Positions 9,099 through 17,459 of a stretch of DNA of 64,000 bases are shown one piece after another. The stretch is from Lentimicrobium saccharophilum (GTDB lineage Bacteria > Bacteroidota > Bacteroidia > Bacteroidales > Lentimicrobiaceae): the NCBI RefSeq assembly GCF_001192835.1, contig NZ_DF968182.1:1304968-1368967 (forward strand), in the 5' to 3' direction. The first letter of the stretch is position 1. Each line of letters opens with the position of its first letter. The notes under the pieces are model-generated. The model ran no database searches, was not told the origin of the DNA, and was given only the letters and a program-made list of their open reading frames with translations. A program made the translations under genes and the position numbers.

Positions 9099-10652
9099 AT
9101 GACAGAAACCTTTGACTATTCACTGATTGACTGGTCGCGCGGACAGTTTGCGCTTACAGCCATGTATCACTGGATTTTCGTCCCGCTCACGCTTGGCCTT
9201 GGGTTTATTATGGCCATCATGGAGACCATCTACGTGCGCACCGGTAATCCGGAATGGAAGCGCATCACCAAGTTCTGGATGACGATTTTCGGGATCAATT
9301 TTGCCATTGGCGTGGCTACCGGCATCATCCTCGAATTTGAGTTCGGTACAAACTGGTCGAATTACTCCTGGTTTGTCGGAGATATCTTCGGGGCCCCCTT
9401 GGCCATTGAAGGCATCATGGCATTCTTCATAGAGTCAACTTTTATAGCCGTAATGTTTTTCGGCTGGAATAAGGTGAGCAAAAAATTCCACCTGGTTTCC
9501 ACCTGGCTGGTTGCTTTCGGTGCAAGCCTTTCAGCCCTTTGGATACTGGTAGCCAACGCCTGGATGCAGATGCCGGTGGGTATGAAATTCAATCCCGATA
9601 CGGCAAGGAATGAAATGGCGCACTTCTGGGATGTACTGTTCTCTCCCATGGCCGTGAGCAAATTTACCCATACTATTTCTTCTTCCTACATGCTTGCCGC
9701 GCTGGTTGTGATTGGAATCAGCTCATGGTTTCTGCTCAAAAAGAGACACCTGGTCTTTGCAAAACGAAGCATCGTGGTAGCCGCCGTATTCGGATTGGTG
9801 ACCTCATTGTTAACCATTCTTACCGGAGATTACAGCGCCAAGGTTGTTGCCCGTCACCAACCCATGAAATTTGCCGCGTTCGAGGGCCTTTATGTCGGTC
9901 AGCGCGGTGCGCCGCTGGTCGCGATCGGGGTGGTTTCATCAACGCCTGAAGATCCCAACAATGAAAATATCAAGGATTTCGTTTTCAAACTTGAAGTACC
10001 GAATTTCCTATCCTACATGGCGTTTCAGGATTTCAACGCCTTTATTCCCGGCGTTAAGGACCTGATGGAAGGAAACGAAGAACATGGCATCCCATCTGCT
10101 GCCGAAAAAATTGCCCGCGGCAAACTCGCCATTGATGCCCTGGCCGAATACAAGACTGCCAAAGAAGCCGGAGATGAAGTCAAGTTGACTGAGGCCAAAG
10201 AAATCCTCGATCAGAACTTTCAGTATTTCGGCTACGGTTACTTTGTGGATGACCCCTCGAGGCTGGTCCCCAACGTCCCGCTGACTTTCTACAGTTTCCA
10301 CCTGATGGTCGCCCTTGGCATGTGGTTCCTGGTGTTTTTTGCCATCGTACTCCTGCTTGTATACAAGGGAAAAATTTCCAGGTCGAAGTTCTGGCTGACC
10401 ATAGGCATTGTCAATATCCCCCTGGCCTATATCGCCTCGCAGTCGGGATGGGTTACCGCCGAAATGGGACGTCAGCCATGGGTAATTCAGGACCTGATGC
10501 CCACCATGACCGCCGTATCAAGGCTCGACACCAACGCGGTGATAACTACCTTTGTCCTGTTTGCGGTAATCTTTACCACCCTGCTCATTGCCGAGCTCAG
10601 GATTATGTTTAAACAAATCAAGTTAGGACCCAAACAAGAAGGAGGACATTAA
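9099..10652 (+). CDS. cydA: Cytochrome bd quinol oxidase subunit I
   Basis: 517 residues. Subunit I carries the quinol site and the three haems of the bd oxidase, which reduces O2 to water at low oxygen without pumping protons. Haem ligands expected from the E. coli enzyme are found: His24 (in TAMYHWIF), His191 (in SKFTHTISS) and Met403 (in SFHLMVALG). The late conserved loop GWVTAEMGRQPW is present. The Q-loop spans roughly residues 250-390 and includes a charged stretch (AKEAGDEVKLTEAKE). Together with cydB it indicates a microaerobic or oxygen-tolerant anaerobic life. Confidence 0.97.
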   Translation: MTETFDYSLIDWSRGQFALTAMYHWIFVPLTLGLGFIMAIMETIYVRTGNPEWKRITKFWMTIFGINFAIGVATGIILEFEFGTNWSNYSWFVGDIFGAPLAIEGIMAFFIESTFIAVMFFGWNKVSKKFHLVSTWLVAFGASLSALWILVANAWMQMPVGMKFNPDTARNEMAHFWDVLFSPMAVSKFTHTISSSYMLAALVVIGISSWFLLKKRHLVFAKRSIVVAAVFGLVTSLLTILTGDYSAKVVARHQPMKFAAFEGLYVGQRGAPLVAIGVVSSTPEDPNNENIKDFVFKLEVPNFLSYMAFQDFNAFIPGVKDLMEGNEEHGIPSAAEKIARGKLAIDALAEYKTAKEAGDEVKLTEAKEILDQNFQYFGYGYFVDDPSRLVPNVPLTFYSFHLMVALGMWFLVFFAIVLLLVYKGKISRSKFWLTIGIVNIPLAYIASQSGWVTAEMGRQPWVIQDLMPTMTAVSRLDTNAVITTFVLFAVIFTTLLIAELRIMFKQIKLGPKQEGGH

Positions 10653-10653
10653 G

Positions 10654-11811
10654 ATGTTTGAAACTTTTGAATTACTGACACTTCAGCAATACTGGTGGAT
10701 CATCATTTCACTGCTGGCCAGCCTGCTTGTTTTCCTTATGTTTGTGCAGGGCGGTCAGACCCTTATTTACACCCTGGGCAAAACCGATACCGAACGTTCG
10801 ATGATCGTAAATACATTGGGCCGTAAATGGGAGCTCACCTTTACCACCCTGGTAACTTTCGGCGGCGCATTCTTTGCCTCCTTTCCCCTCTTCTATTCTA
10901 CCAGTTTCGGCGGTGCCTACTGGGTGTGGATGGCCATTCTTTTCGCGTTTATCATTCAGGCCATTTCTTATGAATACAGAAGCAAACCCAATAATTTCCT
11001 TGGCAAACGCACTTTTGAGACATTTCTCTTCATCAACGGGGCGCTGGGAACTATCCTGATAGGCACGGCGGTCGGCACATTCTTCAACGGAGCCATGTTC
11101 TCGGTTGATAAGCTCAACCTGACCAATATCTACGATTCTGCAATTTCCCGTTGGGAAACGCCTTTCCATGGCCTGGAAGCGGTACTCAACTTCCACAATG
11201 TCGCACTCGGCCTCTCGGTATTTTTCCTGGCAAGGGTACTGGGCATCCTTTACATCGTCAACAGTGTCAGCGATGAAAACATTCACGGGCGCGCCAGAAA
11301 ACAGATGTTATACAATGCCTTACCTTTTCTGGTATTTTTCCTCTATTTCGTGATACACCTGCTGCTGAAACAGGGCTTTGCCGTAAACCCGGACACAGGA
11401 GAAGTCTTTATGGAAAAATTCAAATATTTCCATAATCTGATTCAGATGCCGGTAGTACTGGTATTGTTCCTGGCCGGGGTCGTGGGCGTACTGGCTGGCA
11501 TTGGCAGGTTTCTTTTCTGCAGGAGCAACAGGGGCATCTGGTTTACCGGAGCCGGCACCGTACTCGCTGTTTTCGCCTTATTCCTGATTGCCGGGCTAAA
11601 CAATACAGCTTTCTACCCATCTTTGCATAATCTGCAGCATTCGCTGACCATCCGCAACAGCTCATCGAGCCATTACACGCTTACCGCGATGAGTTATGTT
11701 TCTTTGTTCGTTCCGGTTGTAATCACCTATATCTTTTTCGCCTGGAAATCAATCAACAACAAACCGATTGAGAAAGCCGAACTGGATGAGGAAGGCACCC
11801 ATATTTATTAA
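10654..11811 (+). CDS. cydB: Cytochrome bd quinol oxidase subunit II
   Basis: 385 residues, about nine membrane helices. One base separates it from cydA. It matches CydB in length and in the aromatic N-terminal helix (LLTLQQYWWIIISLL) and forms the membrane heterodimer with CydA. The C-terminal portion (LTAMSYVSLFVPVVITYIFF) is the conserved last helix. A 45-residue membrane protein gene follows after 26 bases. Confidence 0.95.
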   Translation: MFETFELLTLQQYWWIIISLLASLLVFLMFVQGGQTLIYTLGKTDTERSMIVNTLGRKWELTFTTLVTFGGAFFASFPLFYSTSFGGAYWVWMAILFAFIIQAISYEYRSKPNNFLGKRTFETFLFINGALGTILIGTAVGTFFNGAMFSVDKLNLTNIYDSAISRWETPFHGLEAVLNFHNVALGLSVFFLARVLGILYIVNSVSDENIHGRARKQMLYNALPFLVFFLYFVIHLLLKQGFAVNPDTGEVFMEKFKYFHNLIQMPVVLVLFLAGVVGVLAGIGRFLFCRSNRGIWFTGAGTVLAVFALFLIAGLNNTAFYPSLHNLQHSLTIRNSSSSHYTLTAMSYVSLFVPVVITYIFFAWKSINNKPIEKAELDEEGTHIY

Positions 11812-11837
11812 AATGTTAAACCTAATAACGCAAAAAA

Positions 11838-11975
11838 ATGTATCTCGATAAAATCCTCTGGTTTCTGGCCTGGCCGGCTATGATCATAGCATCCTATTAC
11901 CTGAGCCTCTGGGCACTTAAAATTCTTGATAAACAAATCAAGAACGACCCCCTCGGCGAAGACACCATGCCCTGA
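11838..11975 (+). CDS. Small single-helix membrane protein after cydB (possible CydX-type subunit)
   Basis: 45 residues, starting at the ATG at 11838 and ending at TGA 11973-11975. It starts MYLDKILWFLAWPAMIIASY, has one clear membrane helix (about residues 6-29) and a charged tail (LDKQIKNDPLGEDTMP). It lies 26 bases behind cydB and before a strong terminator, so it is the last cistron of the cyd operon. In proteobacteria a ~30-40 residue subunit (CydX) is encoded in the same place, and Trp-rich N-termini are common. Sequence identity to CydX is not evident; function is inferred from position and topology. Confidence 0.65.
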   Translation: MYLDKILWFLAWPAMIIASYYLSLWALKILDKQIKNDPLGEDTMP

Positions 11976-12022
11976 CGCCGGCCCTGCAACTTAAAGTCAT
12001 TTCTTTTAAATGTGCGAAGTAA

Positions 12023-12053
12023 GGAAGTTCCGTTCAGGGACTTCCTTTTTTTT
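12023..12053 (+). terminator. Rho-independent terminator of the cyd operon
   Basis: A nine-pair stem (12023-12031 with 12037-12045, one G-T pair) with loop GTTCA, followed by eight T. Lies 47 bases after the small membrane protein stop. Confidence 0.88.
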
Positions 12054-12147
12054 ATCCCCGTAAACCATAGAAAGCCCTATGGGACTATGTATGGATAAAT
12101 TCGGAATTAAATATGAATGCGAACTGCGTATGTAAACTGCAAATGAT

Positions 12148-12155
12148 TATTTTTG
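12148..12155 (+). promoter_or_regulatory. Bacteroidota -7 promoter element
   Basis: TATTTTTG, fits TAnnTTTG, 36 bases before the ATG at 12191. It lies inside a possible N-terminal extension of the open frame (from 12113), which argues that translation begins at 12191. Confidence 0.5.
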
Positions 12156-12190
12156 TGGACCATACTACAATAAATCAAACAAATCCATCC

Positions 12191-15100
12191 ATGAAAAAAA
12201 CGATCTGGGCAGGAGTGATGCTGACCGCTTTACTTACGGGACTCATACTCAGCACACCTGCTTCGGCGCAAAATGCCGTTAACGACACTGCAAATTACCC
12301 CTACTGGGTTGAGATGATGCAGGATCCTTCTGCCAACTTTTTTGAAACGCAAAAAGCATTCAACACATACTGGGAAGGCCGGGAAATTACCAAGGGAAGT
12401 GGCTACAAACCTTTCAAGCGCTGGGAATACATGATGCAGCCAAGGGTGTCGGCCGATGGTACCCGCCCCGCCGCCGACCGCGACATCAGGGCATACAATG
12501 AATACATCAGCAGAAACAGCAGCCGCACAACAGCCGGCAACTGGACCCCGCTGGGACCATTCACCGTGCCTTCGGGATACAACGGTTACCGTGGCCTTGG
12601 CCGTGTCAACGCTATTGCCTTCCATCCCACAGATGCCAACACCATTTACATCGGCGCTCCCTCAGGAGGATTCTGGCAAACCCATGACGGTGGCCAGACA
12701 TGGGAAAGCTATACCGACATACTGCCTACCCTTGGAGTATCGGCCATAGCAGTTGATTATGCCAACCCTGACGTTATTTATATGGGCACCGGCGACCGCG
12801 ATGCCGGCGACGCCCCCGGACTCGGAGTCTGGAAAAGCCTGGATGGCGGTTACACCTGGGACCTGTCATCCAACGGCATGGGCAATGCCACCGTTGGCAG
12901 GTTGCTGATCCATCCTGTTTTCAATAACATCATACTTGCCGCAACCAGCAACGGATTCTACAAATCCGTTGACGCCGGTGCAAGCTGGGTAAAAAAGGCC
13001 AACGGCAACTTCAAGGAAGTGGTTTTTAAGCCAGGCAATCCCGATATCGTTTATGCTGCAGTAGGAGGAACTTTTTACCGTTCGACCGACAACGGCGAAA
13101 CATTCACGGTAATCAGCAATGGCCTGACCGGCGGCAGCCGCGGGGTCATCGGCGTATCACCTGCCGACCCGGAAATCGTTTATTTTCTTGTTACCAACAG
13201 CGATTCCTATAAAGGCATTTACCGCTCAAACGACAGCGGACTATCATTCACCCTGCGTTCAACCACGCCCAACATCATGGCCTGGGACTGCAACGGAGGC
13301 AGCGGCGGACAGGCCTGGTATGATCTCGATATTTCGGTTGACCCGGAAAATCCCGACATCATCCACGCCGGTGGGGTCAATATCTTCAAATCAACCAACG
13401 GGGGAACCAACTGGTTTATCACCGCCCACTGGTATGGCGGATGCGGCGTTCAGTCGGTTCATGCCGACCTTCATGTACTTGAATATAATCCGCTGAACAA
13501 CCGCCTTTATGCCGGGAACGACGGCGGGGTTTACTGGACAGCCAACGGAGGACAATCGTGGACCGAAATTTCAAACGGTCTGGTGATCAGTCAGGCATAC
13601 AAGATCGGACAGAGCGCGACCAACAAAAACTTCGTAATCAACGGCTATCAGGATAACGGCACCTCGACCTACACAGGCACCGAGTGGATTGCCGTAGGCG
13701 GCGGAGACGGTATGGAATGCGCCTTCGACCCCACCGACGACCGTTACAGCTATTCAACGGTCTATTATGGTTCGATCAACCGTATCTTCAACCATAACTC
13801 CCAGGGACAGATTGCCGGGCAGGGTTCCAATGGCATCACCGAAAGCGGCGCCTGGGTAACCCCCTTCCTGATTGATCATTTCGATGGCAATGTGATGTTT
13901 ATAGGCTACAAGAATGTGTGGAGAAGCACCAACATCAAGGCGGGCAATACCAACAGCGTAAGCTGGGCAAAAATTTCCAATATCAACACCAGCAACCTGA
14001 GTGTACTCAGCCAGTCGAGGGTAAATACCAACATCATGTATGCTGCCAGCGGAAACCTGCTTTATCGCAGCGACAATGTGAAAGAGAGCGCGGTTACCTG
14101 GAACACCCTGACCCCTAACCTTCCCTCAGCGGAAACCATTACCGCCATTGAAACCAGCCCGGTTGATGAAAACACGGTCTACATTGTTCAGCAGAACAGC
14201 ATCTTCAAATCAACAGACAAGGGATACAACTGGACCGAAATCACCGGCACCCTGCCCGATGTGCAGATGAATACACTGGTTTATTACCGCAACAGCCCCG
14301 AAGGACTTTACCTGGGTACAGATATAGGGATATTTTACAAAGACGGAACCATGACCGACTGGATCATGTTCTCCGATGGTTTCCCGGCTGCCGGCAAGGT
14401 AACTGAACTTGAGATCTATTATGATCCCGCAGGCCCCAACGGAGATGTGATCCGTGCCGGAACTTACGGAAGGGGATTATGGGAGTCTCCCGTAAATTAT
14501 TCCGCCCCCATGGCCGATTTCAGCGCTTCTGAAACGGTAGTGCCGGCAGGCTGCGCCGTGAATTTCAACGATCTCTCACTCGGCATCCCCTTTGAATGGT
14601 ACTGGTCGTTCCCCGGAGCAAATACCCCTTCCTCAACGGTAAAGAACCCGACAGGGATTACCTGGGCCACCGAAGGAACCTACTCGGTAAGCCTTACCGT
14701 TGCCAACCCTGCCGGTACAAGCACCGAACTGAAAACCGGATTTATCACGGTCAGCAACAGCATTCTGCCCGCGACCGACTTCTCGGCCGATACAAGGGTT
14801 TTCTGCTCAAACGACAATGCCATTGTACAGTTTACCGATAACACTGCTTACTGCCCCGAATCCTGGCAATGGAGTTTTGAACCGGCAGATGTAACCTTTG
14901 TCAACGGAACAACCGAAAATTCACAGCATCCCCAGGTATCGTTCAACAGCCCGGGCAATTACACAGTTACACTCGAAGCTGCCAATGTCAACGGAGCAAC
15001 ATCTGTTACCAGAGAGCAGTATATTCAGGTGGGCGGTGTCGCCATTCCCTTTGGCGAGGACTGGGAAAGCAATTCGTTGCAGACCAATGGATGGCAGGCA

Positions 15101-15862
15101 GAAAACCCCGACAACAAAACCACCTGGAGCCTTACACAGGCACAGGGAAGTTCCTCACCGGGCAATGCCATCATGATGAATTTCTTTGATTACGCTTCCG
15201 CCCCCGGCCCCCGCGACAGACTGATCTCCCCGCCGCTCAACCTGGAGGGGTTCACCGCTGCGTTCCTTGGCTTTGAACATGCATATGTCCGCAGGTATTC
15301 ACAGATTACCGATTCGCTGGTAATTTACCTATCCTCCGATTGTGGGCTCAACTGGCAAAGGGTATTTGCCATCGGCGAAGACGGAAGTAATAATTTCAGC
15401 ACCCATGCGGTGGTGGATACCGGACTGTTTGTTCCGGCACTTCCCGGTGACTGGTGCGGCAACCCGGGCAATCCTTCCTGCTTCCTGATCGACATCAGCC
15501 AGTGGGCAGGCCTTAACGACGTGCGCATTGCCTTCGAATCGGTGCACCGCCGCGGCAACAGTCTTTACCTTGACAACATCTACGTGACCGACCTCGTTGG
15601 AAGCGACATACGGATCAATCCTGTTTCAGGAATCAGTGTCTTCCCGAATCCCGGAAAGAACGTTTTCAATATCCTGTCCGAAACTATGCTTACAGGAACG
15701 GAACTCAGCTTATACAATGTCTATGGCAAAAAGATGCTTACCCGCAATGTTGGTAACGGTCAGCAGTTTACCCTGCAAACCGGCGAACTGCCGGCCGGTA
15801 TCTACCTGCTGAGCATTACTTCGCGCGAAAAACGCCAGCAACTGAAACTGATCATTGAATAG
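12191..15862 (+). CDS. Secreted BNR/VPS10-like and PKD protein with type A sorting domain
   Basis: 1223 residues from the ATG at 12191. A signal peptide (MKKTIWAGVMLTALLTG, cleaved after ASAQ) is followed by a long propeller region (about residues 110-770) with repeated Asp-box motifs such as SLDGGYTWD, SVDAGASW and STDNGETF, as in sialidase/VPS10/xyloglucanase folds. Two PKD domains follow (about 780-960; ends like GTYSVSLTVANPAG and GNYTVTLEAANVNG), then a MAM/jelly-roll-like module with LISPPLNLEGF (about 965-1140), and a C-terminal type A sorting domain (VFPNPGKNVFNI ... LPAGIYLLSI). The protein is therefore likely exported by the type IX system and attached to the surface or released. 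Enzyme activity cannot be stated: no catalytic set is evident. Monocistronic, with its own terminator. Confidence 0.85.
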   Translation: MKKTIWAGVMLTALLTGLILSTPASAQNAVNDTANYPYWVEMMQDPSANFFETQKAFNTYWEGREITKGSGYKPFKRWEYMMQPRVSADGTRPAADRDIRAYNEYISRNSSRTTAGNWTPLGPFTVPSGYNGYRGLGRVNAIAFHPTDANTIYIGAPSGGFWQTHDGGQTWESYTDILPTLGVSAIAVDYANPDVIYMGTGDRDAGDAPGLGVWKSLDGGYTWDLSSNGMGNATVGRLLIHPVFNNIILAATSNGFYKSVDAGASWVKKANGNFKEVVFKPGNPDIVYAAVGGTFYRSTDNGETFTVISNGLTGGSRGVIGVSPADPEIVYFLVTNSDSYKGIYRSNDSGLSFTLRSTTPNIMAWDCNGGSGGQAWYDLDISVDPENPDIIHAGGVNIFKSTNGGTNWFITAHWYGGCGVQSVHADLHVLEYNPLNNRLYAGNDGGVYWTANGGQSWTEISNGLVISQAYKIGQSATNKNFVINGYQDNGTSTYTGTEWIAVGGGDGMECAFDPTDDRYSYSTVYYGSINRIFNHNSQGQIAGQGSNGITESGAWVTPFLIDHFDGNVMFIGYKNVWRSTNIKAGNTNSVSWAKISNINTSNLSVLSQSRVNTNIMYAASGNLLYRSDNVKESAVTWNTLTPNLPSAETITAIETSPVDENTVYIVQQNSIFKSTDKGYNWTEITGTLPDVQMNTLVYYRNSPEGLYLGTDIGIFYKDGTMTDWIMFSDGFPAAGKVTELEIYYDPAGPNGDVIRAGTYGRGLWESPVNYSAPMADFSASETVVPAGCAVNFNDLSLGIPFEWYWSFPGANTPSSTVKNPTGITWATEGTYSVSLTVANPAGTSTELKTGFITVSNSILPATDFSADTRVFCSNDNAIVQFTDNTAYCPESWQWSFEPADVTFVNGTTENSQHPQVSFNSPGNYTVTLEAANVNGATSVTREQYIQVGGVAIPFGEDWESNSLQTNGWQAENPDNKTTWSLTQAQGSSSPGNAIMMNFFDYASAPGPRDRLISPPLNLEGFTAAFLGFEHAYVRRYSQITDSLVIYLSSDCGLNWQRVFAIGEDGSNNFSTHAVVDTGLFVPALPGDWCGNPGNPSCFLIDISQWAGLNDVRIAFESVHRRGNSLYLDNIYVTDLVGSDIRINPVSGISVFPNPGKNVFNILSETMLTGTELSLYNVYGKKMLTRNVGNGQQFTLQTGELPAGIYLLSITSREKRQQLKLIIE

Positions 15863-15882
15863 TAAAAGTTTTAAGCAGAAAG

Positions 15883-15910
15883 AGCCGCAGCCATCCTGCG
15901 GCTTTTTTTT
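15883..15910 (+). terminator. Rho-independent terminator
   Basis: AGCCGCAG (15883-15890) pairs with CTGCGGCT ending at 15903 across a four- to five-base loop and is followed by eight T. Ends transcription of the large secreted protein gene. Confidence 0.9.
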
Positions 15911-16000
15911 ATCCCTTTCAATTCAGGCAGGAACTGAACAACACATAACAAGATAATGGAAGAACAGGTCAGACAAAAGTCCATCAACCGGCTTCTTTAC

Positions 16001-16008
16001 TATCTTTG
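16001..16008 (+). promoter_or_regulatory. Bacteroidota -7 promoter element for rsmE
   Basis: TATCTTTG matches TAnnTTTG and sits 24 bases before the rsmE ATG at 16032. It covers the GTG of a longer in-frame start at 16008, which therefore cannot be used from this promoter. Confidence 0.55.
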
Positions 16009-16031
16009 TGAGTCCGATAAAGAAACCTGAC

Positions 16032-16754
16032 ATGCACCTGTTTTACCTGCCCGGAAAGAACCTCGGCGAAGTTTACCGTAACGGCGAAGTGCTGCAAGAG
16101 TTGCCTGCCGATGAAGCTGGCCACCTCAGGGTAATGCGGCTCAAAACCGGTGAACGGCTCAGGCTTACCGACGGACTCGGCAACTTTGCTGAGGCCATCC
16201 TCGAAGATCCGGGACCCAAAAAATTCACGGTCAGGATAACCGGGATAACCCCGGAAGACCCGCGCAGTTTCCGGCTGATCATGGCGGTTGCCCCGACGAA
16301 AAACATCGCCCGCTTCGAATGGTTTATCGAGAAGGCAACCGAGTTCGGGGTGGACGAGATTATCCCGGTATGGTGCGAACATTCCGAGCGCACAAAGCTG
16401 AGGACCGACCGGCTGCAGAAAGTAGCCGTCGCAGCCATGAAACAGTCGCTCAAGGCTACCCTGCCTTTAATCCATGAACCCGTGTCATTGCAGCAGTTGT
16501 TCAAACGCCCCGAAGCCGCTGATCACCGCTTTATCGCATGGATCGACGATCAGGTAACCCTGCACCTGAAAGACAGTTGTCAGCCACGGAAAGACACCCT
16601 GGTCCTGATCGGCCCGGAAGGCGATTTCAGCAAACAGGAAGTACAACAGGCCGTTCAGGCTGACTTCAGACCGGTGAGCCTGGGCAAAGCCCGCCTCAGG
16701 ACAGAAACCGCCGCCCTGACCGCCTGTTTTATTGTTAACCTGATCAATACTTAA
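16032..16754 (+). CDS. rsmE: 16S rRNA (uracil-1498-N3)-methyltransferase
   Basis: 240 residues from ATG 16032 (MHLFYLPG, the usual start of this family in Bacteroidota). It has an N-terminal PUA-like RNA-binding part and a C-terminal SPOUT knot; the SAM-binding loop LIGPEGDFSKQEV and the final LGKARLRTETAALTAC are diagnostic. It methylates U1498 of 16S rRNA in the cytoplasm. The next gene starts 18 bases later and is probably co-transcribed. Confidence 0.95.
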   Translation: MHLFYLPGKNLGEVYRNGEVLQELPADEAGHLRVMRLKTGERLRLTDGLGNFAEAILEDPGPKKFTVRITGITPEDPRSFRLIMAVAPTKNIARFEWFIEKATEFGVDEIIPVWCEHSERTKLRTDRLQKVAVAAMKQSLKATLPLIHEPVSLQQLFKRPEAADHRFIAWIDDQVTLHLKDSCQPRKDTLVLIGPEGDFSKQEVQQAVQADFRPVSLGKARLRTETAALTACFIVNLINT

Positions 16755-16772
16755 TTTACCAACACAAAACTG

Positions 16773-17435
16773 ATGCGAAAAGTAAAACTAAAAATACTGC
16801 TGCTGGCCCTGCCCCTGCTGCTGATGGCAGGATCTGCCCCCGCTCCTGTACAGATCGCCCTGCTGAAATACCGCGGCGGCGGCGACTGGTACGCCAACCC
16901 CACAGCGCTGCCTAACCTGATAGAATTCTGCAATAAAAATCTCAGAACCAATATTGACCCTGACTATGCCACAGTGGATGCCGGCAGCCCCGACATCTTT
17001 AACTATCCGTTCGTACATATGACCGGCCACGGCAACGTCCTTTTCGACGGGCAGGAAGCGGCTAACCTGCGCAATTACCTGATAGCGGGAGGATTTCTGC
17101 ATATCGACGATAACTATGGCATGGATCCTTACATCAGGCCACAGATGAAAAAAGTATTTCCCGAACTCGATTTCATTGAACTTCCCTTTTCGCACCCCAT
17201 CTACAATCAGCGGTTTCCTTTTCCAAACGGGCTTCCCAAAATTCATGAACACGACAACAAGCCACCGCAGGGCTTCGGACTGATATGGGAAGGAAGACTG
17301 GTATGCTTCTACTCTTACGAAACCGACCTGGGCGATGGTTGGGAAGACCCTGCCGTACACAACGATTCGGAAGAGACACGGCTGAAAGCGCTGAGGATGG
17401 GGGCCAACCTGATTCAATATGCATTTACAAAATAA
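16773..17435 (+). CDS. DUF4159 domain protein, exported
   Basis: 220 residues with a signal-like N-terminus (KLKILLLALPLLLMAGSAPA). The rest matches DUF4159: FVHMTGHGNVLF, a Gly-rich turn followed by FLHIDDNYGMDPYIRPQMKK, the HPIYNQRFPFPNGLPKIHEHD segment, and SYETDLGDGWEDP. The fold resembles glutamine-amidotransferase-like periplasmic proteins, often found with gliding or membrane-protein clusters in Bacteroidota. Function unknown. It lies downstream of rsmE and converges on the antiporter gene, with only 24 bases between the stops. Confidence 0.85.
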   Translation: MRKVKLKILLLALPLLLMAGSAPAPVQIALLKYRGGGDWYANPTALPNLIEFCNKNLRTNIDPDYATVDAGSPDIFNYPFVHMTGHGNVLFDGQEAANLRNYLIAGGFLHIDDNYGMDPYIRPQMKKVFPELDFIELPFSHPIYNQRFPFPNGLPKIHEHDNKPPQGFGLIWEGRLVCFYSYETDLGDGWEDPAVHNDSEETRLKALRMGANLIQYAFTK

Positions 17436-17459
17436 AAAAATCACGCTGCAATCTATCTC

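Noticed and set aside
12113-12190. Upstream start for the BNR/PKD protein
   Set aside because: It would put 26 residues in front of a clear signal peptide and crosses the -7 element at 12148.
16008-16031. Upstream GTG start of rsmE
   Set aside because: It overlaps the TATCTTTG promoter element; the family normally begins with MHLFYL.
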